Assembly: GCF_001514535.1 (NCBI RefSeq)
Contig: NZ_BCNO01000001.1
Location: 392,001-456,000, forward strand
Direction of reading: 5' to 3'
Source: Thermodesulfovibrio aggregans
GTDB taxonomy: Bacteria > Nitrospirota > Thermodesulfovibrionia > Thermodesulfovibrionales > Thermodesulfovibrionaceae
DNA: 64,000 bases
The notes below the pieces were generated by a model. The model made no database searches, was not told the origin of the DNA, and saw only the letters and a program-made list of their open reading frames with translations. The translations under genes and the position numbers were made by a program. Shown here piece by piece: positions 1 through 7,944 of the stretch (its first letter is position 1; every line of letters begins with the position of its first letter).

Positions 1-291
1 GAATTCGAAAGAGAAATTAAAGATGACCTCGCCACAAAGAGAGACATTAAGGAAGTTGAGGTAAGAATAAAAGAATTGGAAGCAACAATAAGAGAGATTG
101 AAGCAAGAATAAAAGAGGTTGAAGCAAGAATAAAAGAGGTTGAAGTAAGAATCAAAGAAGTCGAAGCAAATGTTGAGATAAAACTTGCTCAATTTAAGAT
201 GGATATAATTAAATGGGTAGCAGGATTTTTAATTGCTCAGACTGCTATTCTCGCCGGCATCTTTGCAGGGTTAATCAAGCTGTTTTTTTAA
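1..291 (+). CDS. Coiled-coil membrane protein, DUF1640-like (5' truncated)
   Basis: The reading frame is open from the first base, so the true start lies left of the window; the first in-window start-like codon is TTG at 76. The visible 96 residues are highly charged heptads (consensus EARIKEV) followed by one hydrophobic C-terminal helix (about residues 73-95) ending at the stop. This layout, a long coiled coil plus one C-terminal membrane anchor, is typical of DUF1640/CCDC90-like bacterial proteins, whose function is unknown. The protein is probably anchored in the inner membrane with the coiled coil on one side. It ends 10 bp from the convergent lptG stop. Family call moderate; function not assigned. 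Confidence 0.7.
   Translation, partial: EFEREIKDDLATKRDIKEVEVRIKELEATIREIEARIKEVEARIKEVEVRIKEVEANVEIKLAQFKMDIIKWVAGFLIAQTAILAGIFAGLIKLFF
58..162 (+). repeat. Five tandem 21-bp coding repeats (heptad coiled coil)
   Basis: Five consecutive 21-bp units, each encoding one seven-residue heptad (EVRIKEL, EATIREI, EARIKEV, EARIKEV, EVRIKEV). Units at 100-120 and 121-141 are identical at DNA level. The unit length equals the coiled-coil period, so gain or loss of units would lengthen or shorten the coil without disturbing its register. Confidence 0.85.
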
Positions 292-301
292 AAAATCAGC
301 T

Positions 302-1399
302 TTACTCTTTTATTGCATAATAAAGTCTAATTGATACAAATCCAAAAATTAAAGGTGTAATCCAGGGTGATATAAAGGGAGGTAAGATTTTAGAGTATCC
401 CATGAACATAAAAAATGAGTAAACAAGCCAGTATAGTATTGTTATAATAAGTCCTATTCCAATAGTTATTATTCCGCTACCACTTCCTCTGGCTTTAGAA
501 AAAATAAAATTAAACTTTTCATAAGCCCCAAGAGGCAGGGAAATTCCAAGTACCATCATAAAAAATGTTACAAAGTTGTAAGAAAGCCTTCCGCTTATAT
601 CAGTATCAATTTTGGGATTGCTTAATCCTGCTCTTTTAAGCTCTTTTCTTTTTTGAATGAGTTCCATTACTCCAAATTCCTCAATTTTCTTAATATCTTT
701 AAAAGTAGCTACAGAAATTTTTAAATTAATTGGATAGTTCATTAGTTGAAAGTTTTCAACTTTCCCTGATGAAAAGTCATAAATAACTCCATTTTTTAAA
801 GTCCAATATTTTTCTCCTACTTCTGCTTCTTCAACATCAATTTTTTTAATCAAAAAATTCTCTTTTATTATGAATAGCTTTACATTCTTTGCTTTCTTTT
901 GCTCTGATAAATATTGTCCGATTTTTATTATGGTTCCATCTTTAGCTCTAAGAAAAATTTCCTTTTTTACTGAATCTTTACCTTTCATGGTTATTTTCTC
1001 AATCATAGCATTTACTTTTTTTGTGAATTCTGGCTGAACAAACTCTCCGAAAAAAAATCCGAAAATAGATATAATAATACCTAAAACTAAAAAAGGCTTT
1101 AGAATGGCTCTGAGTCTTCCTCCACAAACAGAGAGAATTAAAAACTCTCTATTTCTTACGCCAACTGAAAAAATAAATAAAGAGGTGACAAGCGTGACAA
1201 AAGGTATGAGATAAAAAAAGTACCTTGGCATACTATATAAGCTGTATTCAATAAAGAAAGTTGCGGGAGGTTTATAAGGCATAAAATCATCTATCTTTTC
1301 AACAAGACCAACAATTGAAAGAAGAAGAGACATTGAAAAAAGTAGAATAAAAAAAACTTTTAAAAACTCCTTTAAATAGCTTTTACATACAATATTCAT
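302..1399 (-). CDS. lptG: LPS export permease LptG
   Basis: YjgP/YjgQ-family permease of 365 residues. Hydrophobic segments lie at the N-terminus (about 10-35, 55-80, 95-120) and the C-terminus (about 280-355), flanking a periplasmic beta-jellyroll region of about 150 residues. This is the LptF/LptG plan. With LptF it forms the inner-membrane part of the LptB2FG transporter, which extracts lipopolysaccharide and passes it to LptC/LptA. It is the last gene of a leftward kdsD-lptF-lptG run, 34 bp after lptF. Assignment as G rather than F rests on order and on the partner's closer match to LptF; the two are paralogues. LptB, LptC and LptA are not in the window. Confidence 0.85.
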   Translation of the reverse strand: MNIVCKSYLKEFLKVFFILLFSMSLLLSIVGLVEKIDDFMPYKPPATFFIEYSLYSMPRYFFYLIPFVTLVTSLFIFSVGVRNREFLILSVCGGRLRAILKPFLVLGIIISIFGFFFGEFVQPEFTKKVNAMIEKITMKGKDSVKKEIFLRAKDGTIIKIGQYLSEQKKAKNVKLFIIKENFLIKKIDVEEAEVGEKYWTLKNGVIYDFSSGKVENFQLMNYPINLKISVATFKDIKKIEEFGVMELIQKRKELKRAGLSNPKIDTDISGRLSYNFVTFFMMVLGISLPLGAYEKFNFIFSKARGSGSGIITIGIGLIITILYWLVYSFFMFMGYSKILPPFISPWITPLIFGFVSIRLYYAIKE

Positions 1400-1433
1400 T
1401 TTCTACTCTGTCCCCAAATTTGTCTCAAGAATC

Positions 1434-2489
1434 TCATCTTTTTATTCTGAAATAGATAACAAAAGCTAAAATACTCATTACTAAAACCGGCATAAGTGAG
1501 CCTGTTTCTGCTGAAACCTTTCCAGCTTTTGCCATATTTGCTCCATAGATCATGAAAATATAATATACAGCGAATATAGCAAGCCCTACTGTAATCCCTC
1601 CAATTCTACCACTTTTCCCAACAATAACACATAATGAGGGAGCTAAAAAAACGCTTATAACACATAAAAGAGGTAAAGCAACTCTTTTATAAAGTTCCAG
1701 TTTATAATCAATTTTATTTGAGGCCTCATTATAAATTTTTGAAATAAGGTCAAATAAAGAAAGTTCACTAATTTTTTTTGCTATCGGATCTATATTGGGA
1801 GAGAGTTTGAATATATATTCTTTAAAATTTATCTCATTTAAAGATAAGCCTTTGTTAAAGTAGGCTTTACCATCAATCAAGTTCAAGATTATATTGTCTT
1901 TTTCTTTCTTTATCAATCCCTCCTTTGCAATTACTGTCTTTGTATCATTTTTTCTCTCATCAAATATTACCACTTCTTTTAAATGGAATTTATCAGTTTT
2001 CTCCTTTACAAATATTGTTACATCCTTGAAACCTTGATTAAAAACTCCTTCCTCCAGTCCGAGGGGTGCTCTTTGGGCAAGAATACTGAAAATTTTCTCT
2101 CTTACAAGGCTCACTCCCAATGGAGCAAGATAAAAACTCATCACAGTAGTAAGAAAAAATGCAATTATTCCGATGTAGATAGCGGGTCTAAATGTTTTTT
2201 TATAAGGCATTCCACTTGCCATTAGAATTGTCATTTCATTGTCTGCTTGAGTTCTTCCATAAGTAAGCAAAACACCAAGAAGTAAAGCCATTGGAATTGT
2301 AAAAATAAGTAATTGAGGCTGTAAAAGAATCAAAAGTATAAAAAGATTTGGCAGGTCTATACCAACAGATGCAAACATTTTGCTTATTTTAAAAAGCTTT
2401 TCAATAATTAAAACAGTATTTAAAAACACAATTGAAAGAACAATATTTTGAATAAGCTCACGGGTGAGAGCTTTATAAATAACTTTCAT
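1434..2489 (-). CDS. lptF: LPS export permease LptF
   Basis: YjgP/YjgQ-family permease of 351 residues. It has three N-terminal transmembrane helices, a periplasmic domain (about 125-255) and three C-terminal helices. The early motif EKLFKISKMF and the segment GRTQADNEMTILMASG are typical of LptF, the coupling region to the LptB ATPase. It pairs with LptG to move LPS out of the inner membrane. The start codon overlaps the kdsD stop by one base (TAATG), indicating translational coupling within a kdsD-lptF-lptG operon. That arrangement links Kdo synthesis with LPS export. Confidence 0.88.
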   Translation of the reverse strand: MKVIYKALTRELIQNIVLSIVFLNTVLIIEKLFKISKMFASVGIDLPNLFILLILLQPQLLIFTIPMALLLGVLLTYGRTQADNEMTILMASGMPYKKTFRPAIYIGIIAFFLTTVMSFYLAPLGVSLVREKIFSILAQRAPLGLEEGVFNQGFKDVTIFVKEKTDKFHLKEVVIFDERKNDTKTVIAKEGLIKKEKDNIILNLIDGKAYFNKGLSLNEINFKEYIFKLSPNIDPIAKKISELSLFDLISKIYNEASNKIDYKLELYKRVALPLLCVISVFLAPSLCVIVGKSGRIGGITVGLAIFAVYYIFMIYGANMAKAGKVSAETGSLMPVLVMSILAFVIYFRIKR

Positions 2490-3457
2490 TAAAAAATGCC
2501 CTTTTTAAGAATATCATGAATATGAATTAAGCCCCTCAGTGTGCCATCACTGGCAGGAACAACGAGGCTTGTTATGGAATATTTTCGCATGGTTGAAAGA
2601 GCAACTGCTGCAAGCTCTTCTTCGTTTATGGTTTTTGGACTTTTAGTCATAATCTGAGAAGCCTTTAAATCAAAAAGTTCTTTTCCCCATTTTTGAACAC
2701 CTCTACGGACATCGCCATCAGTAATAATTCCAAGAATTTTTTTATTTTCATCGATAACCACAACTACACCAAGCCTTTTTGAAGAAATTTCTAACACTGC
2801 ATCAATCATACCCGTATCTGGATATACAACTGGAATTTCTTCGCCTGTATGCATCAGGTCTTTAACTTTTGTAAGCATTTTTCTACCAAGTGAACCTCCG
2901 GGATGAAACATAGCAAAATCCTCTTTTTTAAATCCATTCCGCATAATCAGCGCAACTGCTAAAGCATCACCCATAGCAAGTGTTGCAGTTGTTGATGCTG
3001 TTGGAATAAAACCAAAGGGGCAGGCTTCTTCTTTGACAGATACATCCAGGAAAACATCAGCCTGTTTTGCAAGTGTTGATTGAGGATTTCCTGAAAGTGC
3101 GATTATCTTTACATTGAAATATTTTAAAAAAGGTATGAGCCTCAATACCTCTTCAGTTTCACCGCTATTACTTATTGCAATAACCACATCCTCCTCTGTA
3201 ACCATACCTAAATCACCGTGGCTTGCTTCAGCAGGATGCATGAAAAAAGAAGGAGTTCCTGTGGATGCAAGTGTTGCTGCTATCTTTCTTCCAATAAGCC
3301 CTGATTTTCCAATCCCTGTAACAACAACCCTTCCCTTTGAGTTATGAATTATTTCAACAGCCTTAACAAAGTCTTCATTAATTCTGTCTATCAGGGATTG
3401 AAGAGATTGAGCTTCAATTAAAAGGACTTTTTTAGCTACCTCAATGAGATTTTCCAT
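2489..3457 (-). CDS. kdsD: Arabinose-5-phosphate isomerase KdsD/KpsF
   Basis: 322 residues: an N-terminal SIS sugar-isomerase domain (about 30-165) and two CBS domains (about 200-320), the standard KdsD/KpsF layout and length. Visible motifs include TGIGKSGLIGRKIAATLAST and SNSGETEEV in the SIS domain, and MFHPGGSLGRK at the SIS-CBS junction. It converts ribulose-5-phosphate to arabinose-5-phosphate, the first committed step to Kdo of the LPS inner core. It is translationally coupled to lptF. No good Shine-Dalgarno precedes the ATG; an AT-rich TAAAAT lies 7 nt upstream, so the transcript may have a very short leader. The methyltransferase gene ends 33 bp upstream on the same strand. Confidence 0.92.
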   Translation of the reverse strand: MENLIEVAKKVLLIEAQSLQSLIDRINEDFVKAVEIIHNSKGRVVVTGIGKSGLIGRKIAATLASTGTPSFFMHPAEASHGDLGMVTEEDVVIAISNSGETEEVLRLIPFLKYFNVKIIALSGNPQSTLAKQADVFLDVSVKEEACPFGFIPTASTTATLAMGDALAVALIMRNGFKKEDFAMFHPGGSLGRKMLTKVKDLMHTGEEIPVVYPDTGMIDAVLEISSKRLGVVVVIDENKKILGIITDGDVRRGVQKWGKELFDLKASQIMTKSPKTINEEELAAVALSTMRKYSITSLVVPASDGTLRGLIHIHDILKKGIF

Positions 3458-3490
3458 AAGTTTTATTTTAAGTAAGTTATTTAACTAAAT

Positions 3491-4087
3491 TCAAACTTTG
3501 AGAATCAAGAAAAGTTCATCACCTATAAGATTATCTATCACCTGATAATTATCTGTTAATGCCTTTGCAATTCTTTCAAGCTCTTCTTTGCTGAAGTAGG
3601 TTACACAAATATCTTTAAGTTTTGTTTTTTGATTAAGACATGTAAGAATAAGTCTTTCACGGGTATGCTGAAATAGGATTTTTAAACATCTCTGCATGAG
3701 CTCTTTTACATCCTGCACTGCAAGATTAAATACTCCAATTGCAATGGTGTAATCAAAAACCCTGTCTAAAGGTTCATTTTCAATATCCATAACATGAAAC
3801 TCTGCTTCAGGATATTTTTTCTTTGCCAACTCTATCAAAGAAGGATTTATATCTATACCGGTATAATCGCATTTTATCCCTTTGCCCTTCAAAAAACCAT
3901 AAAAATCACCTTTACCACAGCCAAAATCAAGCAAACTTTTGTCCTCAGGTTCCATAAGTTTAAGAACAGTTTCATATCTAAGCAACTGACCTCTGCGTGT
4001 CCATCCAACTGATTCAGGAGAGTCTTTAAAATGAATTAGCCTTTTAGTAAAAAAGTCAATTACATATTCCTTTGCAAGTTCATCCAT
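3491..4087 (-). CDS. Class I SAM-dependent methyltransferase
   Basis: 198 residues with a Rossmann methyltransferase core. Motif I is LLDFGCGKGDF (about residues 58-68), the acidic residue after beta-2 is in YTGIDINPS, and a third motif is HVMDIENE. The substrate cannot be read from sequence. It is the first gene of a leftward block leading into kdsD-lptF-lptG and is divergent from hisA, with only 21 bp between the two start codons. Both genes appear to share one symmetrical -10 element. An envelope-related substrate is possible from context only. Confidence 0.8.
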   Translation of the reverse strand: MDELAKEYVIDFFTKRLIHFKDSPESVGWTRRGQLLRYETVLKLMEPEDKSLLDFGCGKGDFYGFLKGKGIKCDYTGIDINPSLIELAKKKYPEAEFHVMDIENEPLDRVFDYTIAIGVFNLAVQDVKELMQRCLKILFQHTRERLILTCLNQKTKLKDICVTYFSKEELERIAKALTDNYQVIDNLIGDELFLILKV

Positions 4088-4095
4088 TCTGTTAT

Positions 4096-4103
4096 GTTAT
4101 ACT
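4096..4103. promoter_or_regulatory. Shared bidirectional -10 element (hisA / methyltransferase)
   Basis: The octamer GTTATACT reads TATACT rightward (4098-4103, 5 nt before the hisA ATG) and TATAAC leftward (4101-4096, 8 nt before the methyltransferase ATG). The start codons are only 21 bp apart, so both -10 elements overlap. Neither start has a Shine-Dalgarno sequence in the space available. -35 matches are weak: TTGCAA at 4072 has a 20-nt spacer to the rightward -10. Confidence 0.55.
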
Positions 4104-4108
4104 AAAAA

Positions 4109-4834
4109 ATGAGAATTATTCCAGCAATTGACCTTAAAGATGGAAAATGCGTAAGACTCCGTCAGGGTAAATTTGATGAAGTAACAGTTTATTATGACAG
4201 ACCCGAGGAAGCTGCATTACGCTGGCAGAATGAAGGTGCTGAGATTCTTCATGTTGTTGACCTTGATGGTGCAAAAGAAGGCAGAATCAGTAATCTTACT
4301 TCAATAAAAAAAATCAGAGAAGTTTTCACTGGCACAATAGAGGTTGGTGGCGGGATAAGAAAAATAGAAGATATTGAGTTGCTTTTAAGCACAGGAATTG
4401 ACAGAGTCATTCTTGGAACAGTAGCAGTAGAGAATCCAGATTTCGTAAAAGATGTATGCAAGAGATTTCCCGGCAGAATCATAGCAGGTATTGATGCAAA
4501 GGATGGGCTTGTGGCAGTAAAAGGCTGGGTTGAACTTACAGAGATAAAGGCTACTGAGCTTGCCATGAAGATTCAGGATTACGGAGTCTGGGGAATTATC
4601 TATACAGATATATCAAGGGATGGTATGCTTACAGGTCCTAATATAGAGGCAACAAAAGCATTAGTTGAAGCTGTAAAAATCCCTGTAATTGCCTCAGGCG
4701 GAGTTTCATCAATTGATGATATAAAAAGGCTTGCAGAGATTCCGAATCTCTGGGGAGTTATCACAGGCAAGGCAATCTATTCAGGTGCAATAAATCTAAA
4801 AGAAGCAATTGAGATGATAAATGAGATTAAGTGA
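4109..4834 (+). CDS. hisA: HisA, ProFAR isomerase
   Basis: 241 residues, a full-length (beta/alpha)8 barrel. The N-terminus MRIIPAIDLKDGKCVRLRQG matches HisA closely and fixes the start. The two phosphate-binding signatures VGGGIR and ASGGVSS are present, as is DGAKEG. It isomerises ProFAR to PRFAR in the fourth step of histidine biosynthesis, supplying HisF. Its 3' end overlaps mntA by 14 bp. The mRNA probably starts at or next to the ATG (TATACT ends 5 nt upstream), so it may be leaderless. Confidence 0.97.
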   Translation: MRIIPAIDLKDGKCVRLRQGKFDEVTVYYDRPEEAALRWQNEGAEILHVVDLDGAKEGRISNLTSIKKIREVFTGTIEVGGGIRKIEDIELLLSTGIDRVILGTVAVENPDFVKDVCKRFPGRIIAGIDAKDGLVAVKGWVELTEIKATELAMKIQDYGVWGIIYTDISRDGMLTGPNIEATKALVEAVKIPVIASGGVSSIDDIKRLAEIPNLWGVITGKAIYSGAINLKEAIEMINEIK

Positions 4835-5120
4835 AGAAGTATTAAGCAAAATAAAAACTCTGGCAAATAAACATTTTGGAGAGAGTTGCGAAGTTCGTAT
4901 TTTTGGCTCAAGGATTGATAATTCAAAAAGGGGCGGAGATATTGATATTTACATAAAAACTGATTCAAAGGAAAATCTTATAGAACTTAAAGCAAAGTTT
5001 CTCGCTGAATTAAAGATGACTATCGGAGACCAAAAAATAGACCTGCTCGTTGAAAGCAAAGACAAACCTGAAGAGAATCCAGTATATGAAGTTGCAAGAA
5101 CAACTGGAATAAAGATATGA
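4821..5120 (+). CDS. mntA: MntA-type nucleotidyltransferase antitoxin
   Basis: 99 residues, a minimal pol-beta nucleotidyltransferase (NTP_transf_2). The active-site signature is GSRIDNSKRGGDIDIY: the GS dipeptide, nine residues, then DxD, as in MntA/MNT proteins. A third acidic residue is likely in KIDLLVE near residue 77. In characterised MntA-HepT modules this enzyme AMPylates and so neutralises the HEPN toxin. The start overlaps hisA by 14 bp and the stop overlaps hepT by 4 bp (ATGA). The pair sits between hisA and hisF in the same transcription direction, an unusual site. Role inferred from motif plus partner. Confidence 0.88.
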   Translation: MRLSEEVLSKIKTLANKHFGESCEVRIFGSRIDNSKRGGDIDIYIKTDSKENLIELKAKFLAELKMTIGDQKIDLLVESKDKPEENPVYEVARTTGIKI

Positions 5121-5584
5121 CCACACAGAGACTTTCCTCATACATCTCAATATGTGATAAACATGCTGAGAGATTAAACTCTTCTTTGAGAAATTTAGAG
5201 AAATTCATCCCATTTACGGTCTCTAAATATGAAAGCCTTACAGAACAGGAGATTTCCTTTATAGACCAGATGTCATATCGTTTTGGCAAACTTCAGGATA
5301 CAATGGGAAGGCTATTAAGAGTAATATTAAACATTCTTGAAGAGGACATTTATCAACTGCCTTTCATAGATGTTTTAAACAGGGCAGAAAAACTTGGCAT
5401 AATAGAAAATGCTCAGGAATGGATAACTTTAAGGGAATTGAGAAATATATTAACCCATGAATACAGTGAAAAAGTTGAAGATATAGTTGAAGGGATAAAT
5501 AAGCTCTATAAGATCTCTTACAGGCTTCTTGAGATATATAATGGAGTTTTAAAATATATTGAAAGGAAAAAAATACTGGAGTGA
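5117..5584 (+). CDS. hepT: HepT-like HEPN-domain toxin
   Basis: 155 residues, nearly all alpha-helical. The segment RNILTHEY fits R-x4-H-x-Y, the HepT active-site signature of HEPN ribonucleases. The Tyr is the residue that MntA AMPylates in known systems. The protein is somewhat longer at the N-terminus than typical HepT. It overlaps mntA by ATGA and ends 3 bp before hisF, so a histidine-operon transcript would carry it. Expected action is RNA cleavage when not modified. Toxicity here is untested, and a housekeeping role of the pair cannot be excluded. Confidence 0.85.
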   Translation: MTTQRLSSYISICDKHAERLNSSLRNLEKFIPFTVSKYESLTEQEISFIDQMSYRFGKLQDTMGRLLRVILNILEEDIYQLPFIDVLNRAEKLGIIENAQEWITLRELRNILTHEYSEKVEDIVEGINKLYKISYRLLEIYNGVLKYIERKKILE

Positions 5585-5587
5585 GCT

Positions 5588-6427
5588 ATGCTTGCTAAAA
5601 GAATTATACCCTGTCTTGATGTTAAGGATGGAAGAGTTGTAAAGGGTGTGAATTTTCTCAATCTCAGAGATGCCGGAGACCCTGTTGAAAATGCTCTTTA
5701 CTATGATGAGGAAGAGGCTGATGAGCTTGTATTTCTTGATGTAACAGCATCCCATGAAAAGAGAAAGATAATCATTGATGTAGTTGAAAGAACCGCATCA
5801 GTTGTTTTCATGCCCCTTACTGTTGGTGGCGGCATAAAAAGTCTTGATGATATAAGAGATCTTTTAAATGCAGGTGCAGACAAGGTTTCCATAAATACTA
5901 CAGCTGTCAAAGACCCCTACTTTATTCAGAAAGCATCAACACGCTTTGGCTCACAGTGTATAGTTATTGCCATAGATGCAAAGAGAGTTGACAAAAACTT
6001 CAATCCCAAAGCCTATCCTCCTGAGTCATGGTTTAGTGACTCTGAACTTCAGGATGTGCTTTATAGAGAAGACTCACGATTTGTTCTATCCACACATGGT
6101 GGAAGACTGATGCGTCCAATTGATGCAATAGCCTGGGCAAAGAAAATGGAGGAATTCGGAGCAGGAGAGATTCTTCTTACAAGCATGGACAGAGACGGAA
6201 CAAAGGAAGGCTATGACATAGAACTTACGAGAGCGATTTCTGAGGCTGTTACAATACCGGTTATTGCCTCAGGTGGTGCAGGTACACTTGAGCATCTTTA
6301 TGAAGCCTTTGCCTTTGGAAAGGCAGATGCAGCTCTTGCTGCATCAATATTTCATTTCAGGGAATACTCAATAAAAGAGGCGAAAGAATATTTAAGACAG
6401 AAGGGAATTCAGGTAAGAATAACTTAG
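5588..6427 (+). CDS. hisF: HisF, imidazole glycerol-phosphate synthase cyclase subunit
   Basis: 279 residues. The N-terminus [20 protein letters not shown] and the motifs [31 protein letters not shown] and ASGGAGT are diagnostic. HisF converts PRFAR plus ammonia from HisH into imidazole glycerol phosphate and AICAR. It is about 25 residues longer than usual HisF (250-258). The extra length is an insertion at about residues 134-164, between AIDAKR and the STHGGR strand, rich in P, Y, W and acidic residues. Catalytic aspartates appear intact. It follows hepT by 3 bp with no strong Shine-Dalgarno, so it is probably read through from hisA-mntA-hepT. Confidence 0.96.
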   Translation: MLAKRIIPCLDVKDGRVVKGVNFLNLRDAGDPVENALYYDEEEADELVFLDVTASHEKRKIIIDVVERTASVVFMPLTVGGGIKSLDDIRDLLNAGADKVSINTTAVKDPYFIQKASTRFGSQCIVIAIDAKRVDKNFNPKAYPPESWFSDSELQDVLYREDSRFVLSTHGGRLMRPIDAIAWAKKMEEFGAGEILLTSMDRDGTKEGYDIELTRAISEAVTIPVIASGGAGTLEHLYEAFAFGKADAALAASIFHFREYSIKEAKEYLRQKGIQVRIT

Positions 6428-6440
6428 TTTATAATAACTT

Positions 6441-7208
6441 TCATGAATTTTTAATTTCATCCCAGAGGTTGTCCATTTCTTTCAGAGTCATATCTTTAAG
6501 GGTTTTGCCTTTGTTTTTGGCAAGGTTTTCAAGCTTTCTAAATCTCTTTTCAAATTTTCTGTTTGTTTTTCTCAAAGCTGTCTCAGGATCAATCTTAAGA
6601 AAACGGGCAAGATTTACAATGCTGAAAAGTAAGTCCCCGATTTCCTCCTCAATTTTATCTTTTTCTCCAGAGTTTATAGCCTCTTCAACTTCACCAAGTT
6701 CTTCTTTTATTTTATCAATAACTCCACCTATGTTATCCCAATCAAAACCTACCTTTGCAACCCTTGATTGAATTTTGTATGCTTTGAGTAAAGCAGGTAA
6801 AGCTTTTGGAACTCCATCAAGAATTGATTCATGAAGTTTTCCTTCTTCTCTTTTTCTGTCATCCCACTGGTTTAAAACTTCTTCAGGTGTTTTAAACTCA
6901 GCTTCTCCAAATACATGGGGATGCCTTCCGATCATTTTTTGAATAATTGTCTGTATTACATCCTCTACATCAAAATTGCACTCTTCCTTTGCTATCTGAC
7001 TGTGAAAAACAATCTGTAAAAGCAAATCTCCGAGCTCTTCTTTGATTGACTCAGGTTCCTTATTTTCAATTGCTTCAATGAGTTCATATGTTTCCTCAAG
7101 AAGATATCTTTTTAGAGTATCATGAGTTTGTACTCTGTCCCAGGGACAGCCCTTTTCAGAGCGAAGTATTTCCATTATCTTTACAAGTTCATCAAATTTT
7201 TTGCTCAA
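6441..7208 (-). CDS. mazG: MazG nucleoside triphosphate pyrophosphohydrolase
   Basis: About 255 residues with two tandem MazG domains. The N-terminal core has CPWDRVQTHDTLKRYLLEE and EEETYELIEAIE-type ExxE metal ligands (about 20-110). The C-terminal repeat has LGEVEEAI and EEEIGDLLFSIVNLAR. It hydrolyses NTPs/dNTPs to NMPs, either housecleaning or lowering (p)ppGpp signals as in E. coli. I chose TTG at 7208 because it has a strong GGAGG six bases upstream inside cooC. An upstream in-frame TTG at 7232 is possible but has no ribosome site. It overlaps cooC by 17 bp and is convergent with hisF. Confidence 0.93.
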   Translation of the reverse strand: MSKKFDELVKIMEILRSEKGCPWDRVQTHDTLKRYLLEETYELIEAIENKEPESIKEELGDLLLQIVFHSQIAKEECNFDVEDVIQTIIQKMIGRHPHVFGEAEFKTPEEVLNQWDDRKREEGKLHESILDGVPKALPALLKAYKIQSRVAKVGFDWDNIGGVIDKIKEELGEVEEAINSGEKDKIEEEIGDLLFSIVNLARFLKIDPETALRKTNRKFEKRFRKLENLAKNKGKTLKDMTLKEMDNLWDEIKNS

Positions 7209-7944
7209 TTGTTTCCTCCAGAATCCATTCAAAGTTTAACCAGATTGCCTCCCCTTTAGGAAGACTGAAGACATTCCTGCCTTTTTCACTGAGTTTCAAA
7301 AAATCTCTATCAAAGAAAACATAATAGATGGTGTCAAAATTTTTTAGAAGTTCCTGTTCTTCAGAGTCTTCAAACTCTCTAAAAGCCATGTTTATAACAA
7401 GAACTCTCTTTTTTGGAGATATATTAAGCTCTTTAATCAGTTCATTTATTCTCAAAGCAGCCTGGATGCTACTTTTAGCACTAGTAGATACAACAAATAA
7501 AAGGTCAATTTTATTTACAATTCCTCTGCTTATATGCTCCATGCCAGCTTCATTGTCAACAACTATGTATCTGTATTGTTCTGCAATTTCCTGAAGAATT
7601 CTCTTTAAAACATTGTTGACAGCACAGTAACATCCACTTCCCTCAGGTCTTCCCATAACAAGAAGGTCAAATCCTTCTGATTCTTCTACAATCCTGTTTA
7701 TCTGAATTTCAAGCCATTCATCAAGACTTATTCCATCTGGCTTATTTTGTAAGGCACTGTCCCTTACTGATGCTACTGTTTGCTTGACATTCACTCCTAA
7801 AAGTTCTGGAAGACAGTAGTTTGGGTCTGCATCAACCACCAATACAGGACCAAGCTTTCTTTCGGTGAGAAATTTTACTGTTAAAGAAGCAAGAGTGCTT
7901 TTTCCTGTTCCGCCTTTTCCTGCAAAAACTATAAAATAACTCAT
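7192..7944 (-). CDS. cooC: CooC-type nickel/CODH maturation ATPase
   Basis: 250 residues, MinD/ArsA-like deviant Walker ATPase. Motifs are AGKGGTGKST (Walker A with signature Lys), VVDADPN, and MGRPEGSGCYC with the CxC pair that binds metal at the CooC dimer interface. VVDNEAGMEH is also characteristic. CooC proteins use ATP to insert nickel into the carbon monoxide dehydrogenase C-cluster. No CODH gene lies in the window, so the client must be elsewhere. It overlaps gph by 4 bp (ATGA) and mazG by 17 bp, forming a gph-cooC-mazG operon. Confidence 0.85.
   Translation of the reverse strand: MSYFIVFAGKGGTGKSTLASLTVKFLTERKLGPVLVVDADPNYCLPELLGVNVKQTVASVRDSALQNKPDGISLDEWLEIQINRIVEESEGFDLLVMGRPEGSGCYCAVNNVLKRILQEIAEQYRYIVVDNEAGMEHISRGIVNKIDLLFVVSTSAKSSIQAALRINELIKELNISPKKRVLVINMAFREFEDSEEQELLKNFDTIYYVFFDRDFLKLSEKGRNVFSLPKGEAIWLNFEWILEETIEQKI
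7215..7219 (-). promoter_or_regulatory. Shine-Dalgarno site deciding the mazG TTG start
   Basis: GGAGG on the minus strand, inside the cooC 3' end, 6 nt upstream of TTG at 7208. It supports the shorter MazG and implies translational coupling with cooC. Confidence 0.7.

Noticed and set aside
58-162. CRISPR-like direct repeats
   Set aside because: Units are contiguous with no spacers, lie in an open frame, and encode coiled-coil heptads.
1983-2225. Reverse-strand ORF opposite lptF
   Set aside because: Shadow of lptF with no family features or ribosome site; many such ORFs oppose real genes here.
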